A DNA stretch of 64,000 bases. Source: Entomohabitans teleogrylli (GTDB lineage: Bacteria; Pseudomonadota; Gammaproteobacteria; Enterobacterales; Enterobacteriaceae). Positions 56,065-64,000 of this stretch are shown here, piece after piece. The position numbers and the translations under genes were made by a program. Every line of letters begins with the position of its first letter. The first letter of the stretch is position 1. The stretch covers positions 310,001-374,000 of the forward strand of contig NZ_KQ947376.1 in assembly GCF_001484765.1 (NCBI RefSeq), given 5' to 3'. The notes under the pieces are model-generated. The model was not told the origin of the DNA and ran no database searches. It worked only from the letters and a program-made list of their open reading frames with translations.

Positions 56065-57018
56065 ATGGATATCGACCATTTTAAGACATTCAACCAGGTT
56101 GCCATCAGCGGGAGTTTCACCAGGGCTGCGCAAACCTTGTTTTTATCCCAGCCAGCCATCAGCATGCAGATTCAGGCGCTGGAAAGCTATTTGAAGGTTT
56201 CTCTGTTTGATCGCTCCCGGCGAAAAATTAGCCTGACGAAAGAAGGCGAGGTGTTGTTTGAGTATACACAGCGTATTTTTCATCTGTTTGATGAAGTACA
56301 GAGTGTATTTCAGGATATCAGTAAGCTACAGGTAGGTCGTCTGACGATTGGCGCCACCGGTGTGATGGGAACTTACTATCTCACTCGTTTTATCCAGCGT
56401 TTTCATGAGCGTTTTCCTGGCATTGAACTGGAAATTCTGACCGGTAACTCTCATCATATTGCGGAGCTCGTTGCCAGTGGAGAAGCTGAACTGGGTTTCG
56501 CCGGGCGTTCCGTGATTCGTTCCCAGTTGCAACAAGTGTTCCTGCACAGAGAAAATTACAAAGTTGTCGTTGGGCGAGACTCTCCTCTGGCGGAGCACTC
56601 CACCCGTGAGATGAGTCCCGCTCAATTGCTGGAAGCCCCTTTCATTATGCGTGAGAAGGGGACGCGGATGCGCGCCAAAGTTAACTCCTGGTTCAAACGT
56701 CATTCTGCGAACATCGCTCCGCAAAACCGGGTGACTCTGTCCAACCTTGAGGCAACCAAGAGGCTGATAGGTAGCGGATATGGCGTCACGGCGATCCCTT
56801 ATCTGGCGATATCTGACGAGCTGGATAGCGGCGATCTGGTTGAGTTACGAGTGAAAGGGTTTAATCTCTCGGTAGATTATTACCTGGTGTGCCACAGTGA
56901 ACGTTCCCTGTCACGTGCTGCACTTGGCTTCATTTCTCTTCTTTATGACGATTCCCCGGATAATGAATGGGGGCAATTTCCTGAGTTGCTGGAGAATATA
57001 TTTCGTAATCACCGTTAG
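56065..57018 (+). CDS. LysR-family transcriptional regulator
   Basis: 317 residues: winged helix at 1-62 (FKTFNQVAISGSFTRAAQTLFLSQPAISMQI), effector domain about 90-300 with GVMGTYYLTRFIQRFHERFPGIELEI. It resembles the CysB/CysL group in the effector domain, but I cannot assign a ligand. It lies upstream of the CYTH-transporter cluster on the same strand, 320 bases away, and is a candidate regulator of that cluster. Codon and base use are less GC-rich than the backbone. Confidence 0.9.
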   Translation: MDIDHFKTFNQVAISGSFTRAAQTLFLSQPAISMQIQALESYLKVSLFDRSRRKISLTKEGEVLFEYTQRIFHLFDEVQSVFQDISKLQVGRLTIGATGVMGTYYLTRFIQRFHERFPGIELEILTGNSHHIAELVASGEAELGFAGRSVIRSQLQQVFLHRENYKVVVGRDSPLAEHSTREMSPAQLLEAPFIMREKGTRMRAKVNSWFKRHSANIAPQNRVTLSNLEATKRLIGSGYGVTAIPYLAISDELDSGDLVELRVKGFNLSVDYYLVCHSERSLSRAALGFISLLYDDSPDNEWGQFPELLENIFRNHR

Positions 57019-57338
57019 ATGCGCCCGCACAGGGTAAAATCTGATGTGTACTTCCTGTAACACTCTTATAAGAGTGGTTATTCTGGATGCGCCATGCTTA
57101 GGGCGCATGATATTGCCCCAGCATAAATCCAGTGCATTCATCACACCCGCGTAAAATATAACTCACTAAAAATAATTGAAAAATGATTATTGTGATCTTT
57201 GTCAATCTATAATCTGGACTTATAGGTCTGATACTGATTTACAATTTTTATTCTCATAAATGTCTGCTTAATATGGAGGCAATTGATAGAGATAACAAAT
57301 CACTCCTGACACAGACTCGACAATGAGAGAGGCTTTAT
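57019..57338. other. promoter region of the CYTH cluster
   Basis: 320 bases, AT-rich. A TATAAT box (57208-57213) is present without a clear -35. TGTGATCTTTGTCAAT at about 57191 resembles one good half of a CRP/FNR-type site. No gene is seen. Confidence 0.45.
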
Positions 57339-57809
57339 ATGGCTAAAGAAATTGAAAGAAAATTTCTGGTATGTGGTGAGCAATGGCGTGCCCTGGCTCA
57401 GGGGACAGTTTATCGCCAGGGATATCTCAGCAGTGTAAAAGAGAGAACCGTTCGTATCCGGACAATAAATGATAAGGCATATCTTACAATCAAGGGAATT
57501 ACTGTATCTGCAACACGAACTGAATATGAGTATGAAATTCCTTATGCCGACTGCTGCGCTATGCTGGATGAACTGGCGGAACGTCCGATTATCGAAAAGA
57601 AACGCTACAAAATTCCTGTAGGCGAGGTGGTATGGGAAATTGATGAATTCCTCGGTGTTAACGATGGACTAATCGTGGCAGAGGTCGAGCTGAAAAGTGA
57701 AGATCAGCAATTTGATAAGCCTGCATGGATCGGGGAAGAGGTTAGCGGCGATCCGCGGTACTTCAATTCTAATCTGGTCGCCAATCCCTATACCACCTGG
57801 GAAAAATAG
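57339..57809 (+). CDS. CYTH-domain triphosphatase
   Basis: 156-residue single CYTH (triphosphate tunnel) domain. The diagnostic ExExK is at residues 4-8 (EIERK), followed by the tunnel strands VRIRTINDKAYLTIKG, EYEYEIP, IIEKKRYKIP and WEIDEF, and LIVAEVELKSED; the acidic and basic tunnel residues look complete. Short bacterial CYTH proteins hydrolyse inorganic triphosphate or thiamine triphosphate, or act as class IV adenylate cyclases. The gene starts a same-strand cluster, 35 bases before a second CYTH-like gene. Confidence 0.9.
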   Translation: MAKEIERKFLVCGEQWRALAQGTVYRQGYLSSVKERTVRIRTINDKAYLTIKGITVSATRTEYEYEIPYADCCAMLDELAERPIIEKKRYKIPVGEVVWEIDEFLGVNDGLIVAEVELKSEDQQFDKPAWIGEEVSGDPRYFNSNLVANPYTTWEK

Positions 57810-57844
57810 CGTCGTATCCCCCATAACGAAACAGGAGAATCATA

Positions 57845-58480
57845 ATGTCTACACATATGGATAAGAATATTGCCACTTCGGCCAGCGACGCTGAAAAAAT
57901 TGTTCCACGTGCCGAGTTCCGCGTATTCGGGCATGGGATTGTTGATCTGGTGAAAGAAAAAATGTGGGACGCTAAAGCCACATTGTTTAAGGCACGCAAA
58001 ATGCCAGAAGAAACCTATTTTTTATCGGTACATACCGATGCCGTCAACGTCAAGGTGCGCGATGGTTTGCTGGATATTAAAACCAAAACTGGCGAAACCC
58101 CGGAAGGTTATGAAATTTTTCAGCCGCGCGGCAAGTTTCAGTTTCCGGTACAGCGTGAAGAACTGGAGACTATCTTACAGCACCTTCAGGTCAGTCTCGC
58201 GCTGGATAAAGAATGTTACACGCTTGATGAGTTCATCGGCATGGCGCGAGCCAGCAGCGAGCTGGTTCCGGTTAAGGTAGAGAAGATGCGTTACGGTTTT
58301 TCCGTTAACGGCATTATCAGCGAATATGCTCAGGTGTGGTTTAACGGCGCGTTGCTGGAAACCGCCTGTTGCGAAAGTGAAGACTATGAAGGAATTAAGG
58401 CGGCGGTAGCGGCACTGGGGCTCGACGAACTGCCTAATACTAATTATCTGAAGGCCGCCAGACAGGTTGTTGGCATGTGA
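57845..58480 (+). CDS. divergent CYTH-like protein
   Basis: 211 residues with no named family that I recognise, but its order of strands parallels the CYTH protein before it: VNVKVRDGLLDIKTKTG against VRIRTINDKAYLTIKG, and VEKMRYGFSVNGIISEYAQVWF followed by LLETACCESED against IEKKRYKIPVGEVVWEIDEF followed by IVAEVELKSED. The ExExK motif is absent; the N-terminal strand reads RAEFRVFG. A middle insertion (about 85-135) is extra. I infer a CYTH fold with altered or lost catalysis. CAGGAGA precedes the ATG, and co-transcription with its neighbours is likely. Confidence 0.65.
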   Translation: MSTHMDKNIATSASDAEKIVPRAEFRVFGHGIVDLVKEKMWDAKATLFKARKMPEETYFLSVHTDAVNVKVRDGLLDIKTKTGETPEGYEIFQPRGKFQFPVQREELETILQHLQVSLALDKECYTLDEFIGMARASSELVPVKVEKMRYGFSVNGIISEYAQVWFNGALLETACCESEDYEGIKAAVAALGLDELPNTNYLKAARQVVGM

Positions 58481-58487
58481 TGTACAG

Positions 58488-58519
58488 GCCTCCGCGAGTG
58501 GATTTACTGCTGCGGAGGC
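58488..58519 (+). promoter_or_regulatory. intercistronic hairpin before the transporter gene
   Basis: GCCTCCGC (58488-58495) pairs with GCGGAGGC (58512-58519). No T-run follows. The stem ends just before the AAGGAG ribosome site of the next gene. Confidence 0.6.
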
Positions 58520-58534
58520 ATAAGGAGACAGGCC

Positions 58535-60106
58535 ATGTCGGAAAAAGGCGTTAAAAAAACTTTCGATCCGCTGGATATGAGCAATTATTCTCTGGAGAAA
58601 TTCAAGGAGATTAAATCCGGCCTCTGGATGGAACGGATCAAGTTCATCGGTATGCCGTTGGCTATCCTGCTGTTCCTGATGTTTCATCTGCAGTGGGTAG
58701 GGTCTATCGAGATGTTTGAGACCCAGACCAAAGTGCCTCCCGCTAACTGCTACAGCGCGACAGGGATTTTCCTGGCTTCGTTGGTGCTATGGCTAACAGA
58801 GGCGATTCCCAATTATCTGACCTCGCTGATCGTGGTGGTAGTGGTAATCCTCACGGGTACCATGAAGATGCGTCCCGCCTTCGCCATGCTGGGCGAACCC
58901 GTCATGATCCTCAATATTGCCAGCTTTATTATGGCCAGCGCCCTGGTGGTAACGGGACTGGCGAAGCGCATGTCGCTCTGGTTGCTGGTACGTATGGGCA
59001 ATAATATTTCCATGCTGTTCTGGTGCTTTATTTTGCTCAACCTGGTACTCGGTGCGTTTATTAGTGCCACCTCTGCAAAAACGGCGCTGCTGTTACCGCT
59101 GTTTATGGTAATTTCCGCTATCTATGGCGCCACGGGAGGAGAAAAACGCAACAACGTTGGCCGTAACATGGTGTTGCTGAATCTGTTGGCAAATAACGTG
59201 TCGGCCAGTGCGTTTATCACCGGGTCGGCGGCCAACCTGCTGGCGGTCGCTATGCTGGAGCAAGCGGGATATAAAGTCTATTACGGCGACTGGTTTATGG
59301 CTCTGTTCCCGCTGGCGCTGATCCAGTGCGCTATTGCCTGGTATACCGGTACGCGATGGATTTTCCCGATCAAGAAAGAGGATGCACAGCCGAAGATTGA
59401 GGGCGGGATGGGGCGTCTGCAGGGCGAGTTGCAGCAGCTCGGGAAAATTTCCTCAGCGGAAATCCGTGCGGCGCTGACCTTTATCATCGTTCTGGTGCTG
59501 TGGGCTACTGACCGGGTGCATGGGATGCGCGCCGAGGTGATCGCTGTTGCCGGAGCCTGTGTGGTGCTGATGCCTTCTGTATGTAAACTGCCCGCACTGG
59601 GGGTGATGAAGTGGAACGACGCAGATATTCCCTGGCATATGCTGATGTTCAGCTTTGGTGCCTACGTGCTGGGTGGGATGGTAGATCAAACTGATATCGT
59701 TGGTCTCTATATTCACAGCCTGTTCGATAAATGGCAGATCGATCCTTCTGGCGGCGGTAAGTTGTTAGTCTTTGCTGTCCTGAGTGGGGTATTCGCTATC
59801 ACCACACTGGTCAGCGAGAGTAAAACCGCGCGTACCATCATCATGTTCCCGATTATTATCAGTATCGCGAAAAAGTTTGGTTGGGACGTAGTAGGATTCT
59901 GCCTGCCGATGGCTTTCCTGATTAACCAGGTGTATGTGCTTTATTTTAATTCCAAGCCGGCCAACATCAGTTATTTGCTTGACCATTACTCGACGGGTGA
60001 ATCGTTCAGATATGGTATGACACAGATGATTATTATCTGGGGGCTGCTGATTCTCTGGACCCAGTATGTCATGCCACTGATGGGGTTCAATAGCGCACTC
60101 TGGTAG
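58535..60106 (+). CDS. DASS/SLC13-type anion transporter
   Basis: 523 residues with about eleven to twelve membrane helices and a 40-residue cytoplasmic N-terminus, of the divalent anion:sodium symporter (SLC13/CitT) superfamily. The two inverted halves carry signature loops SATSAKTALLLPLF and VSESKTARTIIMFP. They sit where SNT motifs bind Na+ and carboxylate in VcINDY-type members, but both read differently and share K-T-A. Substrates in the family are C4/C6 dicarboxylates, sulfate or related anions. Placement after two CYTH-type genes hints at phosphorylated or anionic metabolites, which is speculation. Confidence 0.85.
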   Translation: MSEKGVKKTFDPLDMSNYSLEKFKEIKSGLWMERIKFIGMPLAILLFLMFHLQWVGSIEMFETQTKVPPANCYSATGIFLASLVLWLTEAIPNYLTSLIVVVVVILTGTMKMRPAFAMLGEPVMILNIASFIMASALVVTGLAKRMSLWLLVRMGNNISMLFWCFILLNLVLGAFISATSAKTALLLPLFMVISAIYGATGGEKRNNVGRNMVLLNLLANNVSASAFITGSAANLLAVAMLEQAGYKVYYGDWFMALFPLALIQCAIAWYTGTRWIFPIKKEDAQPKIEGGMGRLQGELQQLGKISSAEIRAALTFIIVLVLWATDRVHGMRAEVIAVAGACVVLMPSVCKLPALGVMKWNDADIPWHMLMFSFGAYVLGGMVDQTDIVGLYIHSLFDKWQIDPSGGGKLLVFAVLSGVFAITTLVSESKTARTIIMFPIIISIAKKFGWDVVGFCLPMAFLINQVYVLYFNSKPANISYLLDHYSTGESFRYGMTQMIIIWGLLILWTQYVMPLMGFNSALW

Positions 60107-60116
60107 CATCGACACG

Positions 60117-60145
60117 AAGGTGGTAATTCGCTGAGTTACCACCTT
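60117..60145 (+). promoter_or_regulatory. hairpin between transporter and 487-residue protein
   Basis: AAGGTGGTAA (60117-60126) and TTACCACCTT (60136-60145) form a perfect 10-bp stem with a 9-base loop; only three T are present at its end and the next ribosome site follows directly. A partial terminator or mRNA-processing element. Confidence 0.65.
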
Positions 60146-60161
60146 TATGCAGGAGGCAAAG

Positions 60162-61625
60162 ATGCCAGGAGATACCTTAAGAGCATCGGGAAAGCGTTGT
60201 ATTGAAATTAAGCAGCGCATTTTTTTTCCACAGAAGGCCAGTAATAAACCTTTCCAGACGGAAAATTATCATATTGAAACCTGGCTGTTTTTTCCTTCCA
60301 GTTTACAGATCAATCGCTGGACGTATCCGCCACAGGCATTCCAGCAAAACCTGAAGAACTACATCCGTCTGCGTCCTCCGACCCTGATGTTGCGCAAGCT
60401 GGCAGCTGATGTACCCGGGACATTGGCCAATATTGAACAATTACTGGCTGAGCATAGCAAAGATATCTCTCCCCAGGGTTATGAATATCGGCTGAAAATG
60501 TTTTGCCTCACTTTTAAACGGGCATTACATGTGGAGGTGCGCTACATCCTGAGGCTGGGAGGGGAAAAGCGTGAGCAGGCGCTGATAAGTTTCACCGCCA
60601 TCGCGGCGGACATTCTCGCCGGATATCGGCGGATGCGGGAACGCGTGGCGCCAGGGGCACAGGCTAATGCACTGCGTATTGTGGACTACGGCGATGAATT
60701 TCTTGCCCTGATGATAACGCACTATGGCCGCAAGCTGCTCAACAGTCTTGCCGCTTCGCCAGGCTACGATAGTCTGCGTGCGTTCTGGCGTGAACAGATG
60801 TTGTACCGGAAAAACCAGCATCCTGATACTTTCCCATCGCCGGGCTCGGATAACGAGTTAGTCATTTATCGTGTTAATACTCTGAAGAAATACATCAGCA
60901 GCCCGATGTATCTGGATATTCGGCGTAAAAAAGGCGAGACCTTTCTTGCTCATACCATTGCCGGTATCGCCGCTGCGATTGCCATGATTTTTGCTACCGC
61001 AGTTGCCTTTATTTGGCAGGGAAAATACGGAGCGCTGAGTATGCAGCTGTTTCTCGCCATGGTGATTGGCTACATTTTTAAGGATCGGATGAAAGAGGGA
61101 TTTCGGGCGCGTTTGTTTTCCACATTTCGCCGCTGGTTGCCAGACAGGCAGCAGGAAATCTATAAAAATCTGCGTTATCCGGTCGGCAAATGTAATGAGT
61201 CTTTCGTCTTTGTCGATGAAAGCCAGTTGCCGGGCGATGTCAAAGCGATGCGTCGGAAAGTACATATTCTGGATATTCAGAACTATTATTTAAGTGAAGA
61301 TATTCTGCATTATTCTAAGCATGTGCAATTGCGCGCCAGCAACCAGTTATTCACCGGGGTTAATCGTTCTGTTATGGATATTACGCGTCTCGATATTACG
61401 CCATTTCTGAAATATACTGATGAGCTACTCAATGAGTTACCAACCCTGGATGACGATCAGGTTTTATATGGTGAGAAAGTTTATCATATTAATTTGATTC
61501 GTCGCGTAACAGACGGGAAAGAGAGTACCCTGGAACGGGCGCGAATCATTATTAACAGTGCGGGCATCAAGCGTATTGAACCTGTTTTTGTCACAACAGA
61601 AGAACCGGAAGACGGGGAGGGCTGA
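60162..61625 (+). CDS. membrane protein of unknown function, 487 residues
   Basis: I recognise no family. ATG 60162 has AGGAGG eight bases upstream; an in-frame start at 60147 lies before that site. The N-terminal 255 residues are soluble and helical (for example LRKLAADVPGTLANIEQLLAEHSKD and EVRYILRLGGEKREQALISF). Two close membrane helices follow (about 262-285 and 289-306), then a C-terminal soluble domain of about 180 residues with an alternating beta-like pattern (KVHILDIQNYYLSEDILHYSKHVQLR). With both domains on the same side, it looks like a membrane-anchored cytoplasmic enzyme or scaffold. It is last in the CYTH/transporter cluster. Confidence 0.8.
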   Translation: MPGDTLRASGKRCIEIKQRIFFPQKASNKPFQTENYHIETWLFFPSSLQINRWTYPPQAFQQNLKNYIRLRPPTLMLRKLAADVPGTLANIEQLLAEHSKDISPQGYEYRLKMFCLTFKRALHVEVRYILRLGGEKREQALISFTAIAADILAGYRRMRERVAPGAQANALRIVDYGDEFLALMITHYGRKLLNSLAASPGYDSLRAFWREQMLYRKNQHPDTFPSPGSDNELVIYRVNTLKKYISSPMYLDIRRKKGETFLAHTIAGIAAAIAMIFATAVAFIWQGKYGALSMQLFLAMVIGYIFKDRMKEGFRARLFSTFRRWLPDRQQEIYKNLRYPVGKCNESFVFVDESQLPGDVKAMRRKVHILDIQNYYLSEDILHYSKHVQLRASNQLFTGVNRSVMDITRLDITPFLKYTDELLNELPTLDDDQVLYGEKVYHINLIRRVTDGKESTLERARIIINSAGIKRIEPVFVTTEEPEDGEG

Positions 61626-61643
61626 GCCTGAACAGGCTCAGCC
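61620..61643. terminator. perfect hairpin at convergent gene ends
   Basis: GGCTGAGCCTG and CAGGCTCAGCC form an 11-bp perfect stem with a two-base loop, covering the stop codons of the 487-residue gene and of the convergent 166-residue gene. There is no T-run on either side. Confidence 0.6.
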
Positions 61644-62138
61644 AGCGCTGCGTCTGGCGCGGTAGTGGGGGGATTCGTCAAGAAAACGTCTGATATGTTT
61701 TTCTCCCTGTAACCGCAGTTGCAGGTGTTGTCCCAGCGCGGCCTGCGAATCCAGATTTACCAGTAACGCCTTCAGTTCGGCATTTGCCGTACCGCGCATC
61801 TGGATATATTCATCAATGTTCTTTTGTGTTCGTGCACTGCGCACATCACCGAATAGCATATAGGCCATCAGTTCGAGGTGCTGTCCGGAGATCAGTGCGT
61901 CCTGATATTTAGCGCACAGTGTCTGGTAAGTGTTGATACGGCGCTGAAGTTCGTCACGCCAGGCAAACAACTCGTCACGCTGCGTCACTGAAAACGTGGC
62001 TTGCTGCTGTAAACCGGATAGCGTGGATTTCAGTGCTTCAAGCTGGAGTAGATATTCGCGGTCCAGCGCGATTACCTGCCGGATAAAACGTTGTTGCAGG
62101 GGATATGTCGCCTCCTGTGACGCAACAGATTTAGTCAT
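61638..62138 (-). CDS. helical protein of unknown function, 166 residues
   Basis: Start ATG 62138 with GGGAGGAAAAC upstream. The protein is almost entirely helical with heptad-like Leu spacing (QRFIRQVIALDREYLLQLEALKS, RDELQRRINTYQTLCAKYQ), no signal peptide and no membrane helix. I recognise no family. It is convergent with the 487-residue gene and, like it, less GC-rich than the backbone. It may belong to the same functional unit despite the opposite strand. Confidence 0.75.
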   Translation of the reverse strand: MTKSVASQEATYPLQQRFIRQVIALDREYLLQLEALKSTLSGLQQQATFSVTQRDELFAWRDELQRRINTYQTLCAKYQDALISGQHLELMAYMLFGDVRSARTQKNIDEYIQMRGTANAELKALLVNLDSQAALGQHLQLRLQGEKHIRRFLDESPHYRARRSAG

Positions 62139-62965
62139 GTTTTCCTCCCGCATACGGTGGCTATGTTATCGAACGGGTACTTTAAGTATTGTCCCGATTT
62201 TGCCGATGGTGCAGTGAATTATTTTTTTAGTTTACAATAGCCTAACAAAATAATTTATAAAGAAAAAATCTATACTGTTTATAGTACTGATAACGAGAGC
62301 TGATACGTGCTGGTTTTCAGACGCCAAACACCGAGGGGAATTATTTTTTCGTGTATGGTGGGCTATCCACATTTTGTAATACTGCGGATATCGGTTGTCA
62401 TGGAAGCACGCCTGACTTCTGAGGCGTTAGCGTAGACAGCAAAATGAGCGATGTAACCAATCGCGTGCATCCCTGGTCGAATGGAGTTAACGCGGATTGT
62501 CGTAACGGGTTTCACAAAATGGGTTGATGATTGCAGTGGCAAAGCGGATGACTCCAATGTTGGGGCGACATGTCTGGAATGGTAGGTTCGGGGAAAACTT
62601 TGGTAAGCAGATAAATCCAGATTTCTACCAGAACCATTTTGGTGCGCATAATGTATATTATGTTAAATTGAGTTTGGTAGACTGTCAGCCCATGAATGAC
62701 TATAAATCTGGACCTGGTTTATGGTCCCTGCTCCCCAGCGGCACATACTCATAGGGTAATCACAAATCCTTATGTGGCGCATTCTTGTTGATAAAAACTG
62801 CTCGACTAACTACCAGTTATCTGTGTGGGTTCCTTCGGGCCTTACCGACTGTATTGCTAAAATTACCTTCCGGGATTTTCAGAGTCGGCGAGTTATTAAA
62901 CTTTTTCTTTGGCGTAAATTGACAAAGGGCCTTCCTGTGAGGCCCTTTTTGATAACAACGATCTT
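62139..62965. other. AT-rich intergenic region, no supported gene
   Basis: About 830 bases with low GC around 62215-62350. Several short frames exist (for example 62524-62754) with no ribosome site and no family. The only clear element is the hairpin at 62924-62950. I looked for transposase strings as found at 9300 and saw none. Confidence 0.4.
62924..62950 (+). terminator. rho-independent terminator
   Basis: AAAGGGCCT (62924-62932) pairs with AGGCCCTTT (about 62940-62948) and is followed by further T. The T-run favours plus-strand transcripts, yet no plus-strand gene is seen before it; it could also serve the leftward gene that ends at 62966. Confidence 0.7.
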
Positions 62966-63982
62966 TTATTCCGCAAAGTTTGGCCCAAAAGCATCCTCGT
63001 CGAATTCAACTTCTTTCAATGACTGTTTCGCCATGTCGTTTTCACCTCCTATCTCAGTGACAATCAGCGGGAATTTACCCTGCTTTGCATACACTTGCGC
63101 TTTTTTTTCTGCTTCCGTCAATTCCTCCTTTGCACGTTGTCGAAATGCGTCTTCGTCGGCTGTGATCGAATCGATAGAGTCTCCTTTAAAGTATCGTTCA
63201 ACGCGTATGGCGCTGAAATCGGTGAACCATTCGTTAGGATCGTTGAGTCGACTTATTGCGAACAGTGCACGTTTATCTGACTTGATCAAACCACAATCCT
63301 TGACATAGGTGGTTTCCACTTTTGGGCAACTACCGAAAAATGCATCCCGGTATCCCATACCATTAGTGCCATTTTTCTGGGCTGAAAAATAGCGAAAACC
63401 AATGGCGCTCTCAGCATCGCTGGATGGTTTTCCCTCACGGTTAAGATAACTAATCAGTATCACCGCATGGCCTGAACCATTGGAGCGATTAAAATAGACA
63501 AAGTCTCCGCCCTTCGCATTTTTAAATGTCACATATTGTCCCATACCAAAGAGAACAAACGCGTCACCTATTCCGGCAGAAAATTTTCTCTTGTATTCAG
63601 GAATATTAACCAGAGAAGCATACTGAAATGCATATGGTGATATATTAAGGGCTTTGGACCCATCCAGGACTTGCCCCTTAAGTAGCTTAGAACTTACCGG
63701 ATTTCCCTCTCTATCTTTAGCCATGGCCAGTGTCCTGATCAGTACTTCAAACACTGCAGCAACGCACATAGTGCTTGTTCCACCGGTTGAACGGAAGGTG
63801 TAATCTCCATATTTCAGATCTTCGGTATAACGGCTGTTCAGGCTATAACCAAGCCCTGATTTATTCCTGGCTAGCCACTCTACAGTAGTGATGATTTGCT
63901 GATTATAATCCGCTGCGTAAACAGGTAGAGATGGAACAGTAAACACAACAAAAAGGCACAAAAGCGATGGTTTGCGATTCAT
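62966..63982 (-). CDS. secreted protein, possible papain-fold cysteine hydrolase
   Basis: 338 residues with a signal peptide (SLLCLFVVFTVPSLPVYA-A, cleavage near 23). The mature protein has Cys73 at the start of a helix (GGTSTMCVAAVFEVLIRTLA) and, 99 residues later, GGDFVYFNRSNGSGHAVILISYL with His172. This C...GDFVYF...GHAVIL order is that of NlpC/P60- and CHAP-like amidases and peptidases. The remaining regions match no family I know. Two more Cys (CPKVETTYVKDC) may form a disulfide. CAGGATC precedes ATG 63982. A periplasmic or secreted hydrolase is inferred; a bacteriolytic role is possible but unproven. Confidence 0.75.
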   Translation of the reverse strand: MNRKPSLLCLFVVFTVPSLPVYAADYNQQIITTVEWLARNKSGLGYSLNSRYTEDLKYGDYTFRSTGGTSTMCVAAVFEVLIRTLAMAKDREGNPVSSKLLKGQVLDGSKALNISPYAFQYASLVNIPEYKRKFSAGIGDAFVLFGMGQYVTFKNAKGGDFVYFNRSNGSGHAVILISYLNREGKPSSDAESAIGFRYFSAQKNGTNGMGYRDAFFGSCPKVETTYVKDCGLIKSDKRALFAISRLNDPNEWFTDFSAIRVERYFKGDSIDSITADEDAFRQRAKEELTEAEKKAQVYAKQGKFPLIVTEIGGENDMAKQSLKEVEFDEDAFGPNFAE

Positions 63983-64000
63983 AATAGTGATCCTGATGAG

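Noticed and set aside
57191..57206. CRP-like sequence TGTGATCTTTGTCAAT before the CYTH cluster
   Set aside because: Only one half matches the TGTGA-N6-TCACA consensus, and its position relative to the TATAAT box does not fit class I or II activation.
62524..62754. 76-codon plus-strand frame near the right end
   Set aside because: No ribosome site and no similarity to transposases or other families I know.
1..64000. tRNA, rRNA, CRISPR arrays or a prophage
   Set aside because: I looked for tRNA-like ends, repeated spacers and phage structural genes and saw none; tRNAscan and CRISPR search programs would be needed to be certain.

Overview
The window is chromosomal DNA of a member of the Enterobacteriaceae with a GC-rich backbone. 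Many proteins can be recognised by name from their E. coli relatives, and several blocks keep the order of the E. coli 33-35 minute region: (ydfJ)-ydfI-rspR-ydfG-dcp, eamA-marB-marA-marR-marC, ptrR-sad-glsB-yneG, and tam, yneE, uxaB, sotB and ydeE nearby. The arrangement is not that of E. coli. pheP, yqfB, yeaQ, glpM, ydiH, ybiI, yjbR, yjbD and katG sit between these blocks, and a complete urea-degradation operon is inserted. I cannot name the species from sequence alone. I see no tRNA, rRNA or CRISPR array.

Layout. 1-6147: end of an MHS-type transporter, a mannitol dehydrogenase-family oxidoreductase, its GntR regulator, YdfG and peptidyl-dipeptidase Dcp. 6148-10113: an AT-rich accessory patch with a membrane O-acyltransferase, a decayed IS630-type element with both ends visible, a fragment of an IS200-type transposase, and a yddE-like pseudogene cut off where the IS200 remnant begins. 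10554-10883: a short structured RNA gene convergent with a 32-residue hydrophobic peptide gene; they share one bidirectional terminator, the layout of an Fst/Ldr type I toxin-antitoxin pair. 11057-21071: pheP, yqfB, yeaQ, glpM, ydiH, ybiI, several very small membrane-protein candidates, a diguanylate cyclase coupled to tam, ftrA/rhodanese and yneE.

21415-33129: one long operon behind a sigma-54 promoter motif: allophanate hydrolase, urea carboxylase, a GntR regulator and the UrtABCDE urea transporter. Together these import urea and convert it to ammonia and CO2 by the ATP-dependent, urease-free route, probably under nitrogen limitation. 33135-45834: ydeE, eamA, the mar locus with both MarR operators, the -35/-10 promoter and a marbox readable, marC overlapping a lipoprotein hydrolase, sotB, a PhzF enzyme, a LysE-type exporter, ptrR-sad (succinate semialdehyde), glsB and yneG. 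45884-53351: a general porin with a perfect FNR palindrome upstream, a GAF-GGDEF cyclase, acetyltransferases, an unusual GntR protein with two helix-turn-helix domains facing uxaB, yjbR and yjbD.

53530-64000: katG and then an accessory block with less GC-rich sequence: a LysR regulator, a CYTH triphosphatase, a second divergent CYTH-like protein, a DASS-type anion transporter, a 487-residue membrane protein of unknown function, a convergent 166-residue helical protein, and a secreted protein that looks like a papain-fold hydrolase. The CYTH/transporter/membrane-protein cluster (57339-62138) and the toxin-antitoxin-like locus are the best candidates for undescribed biology here.
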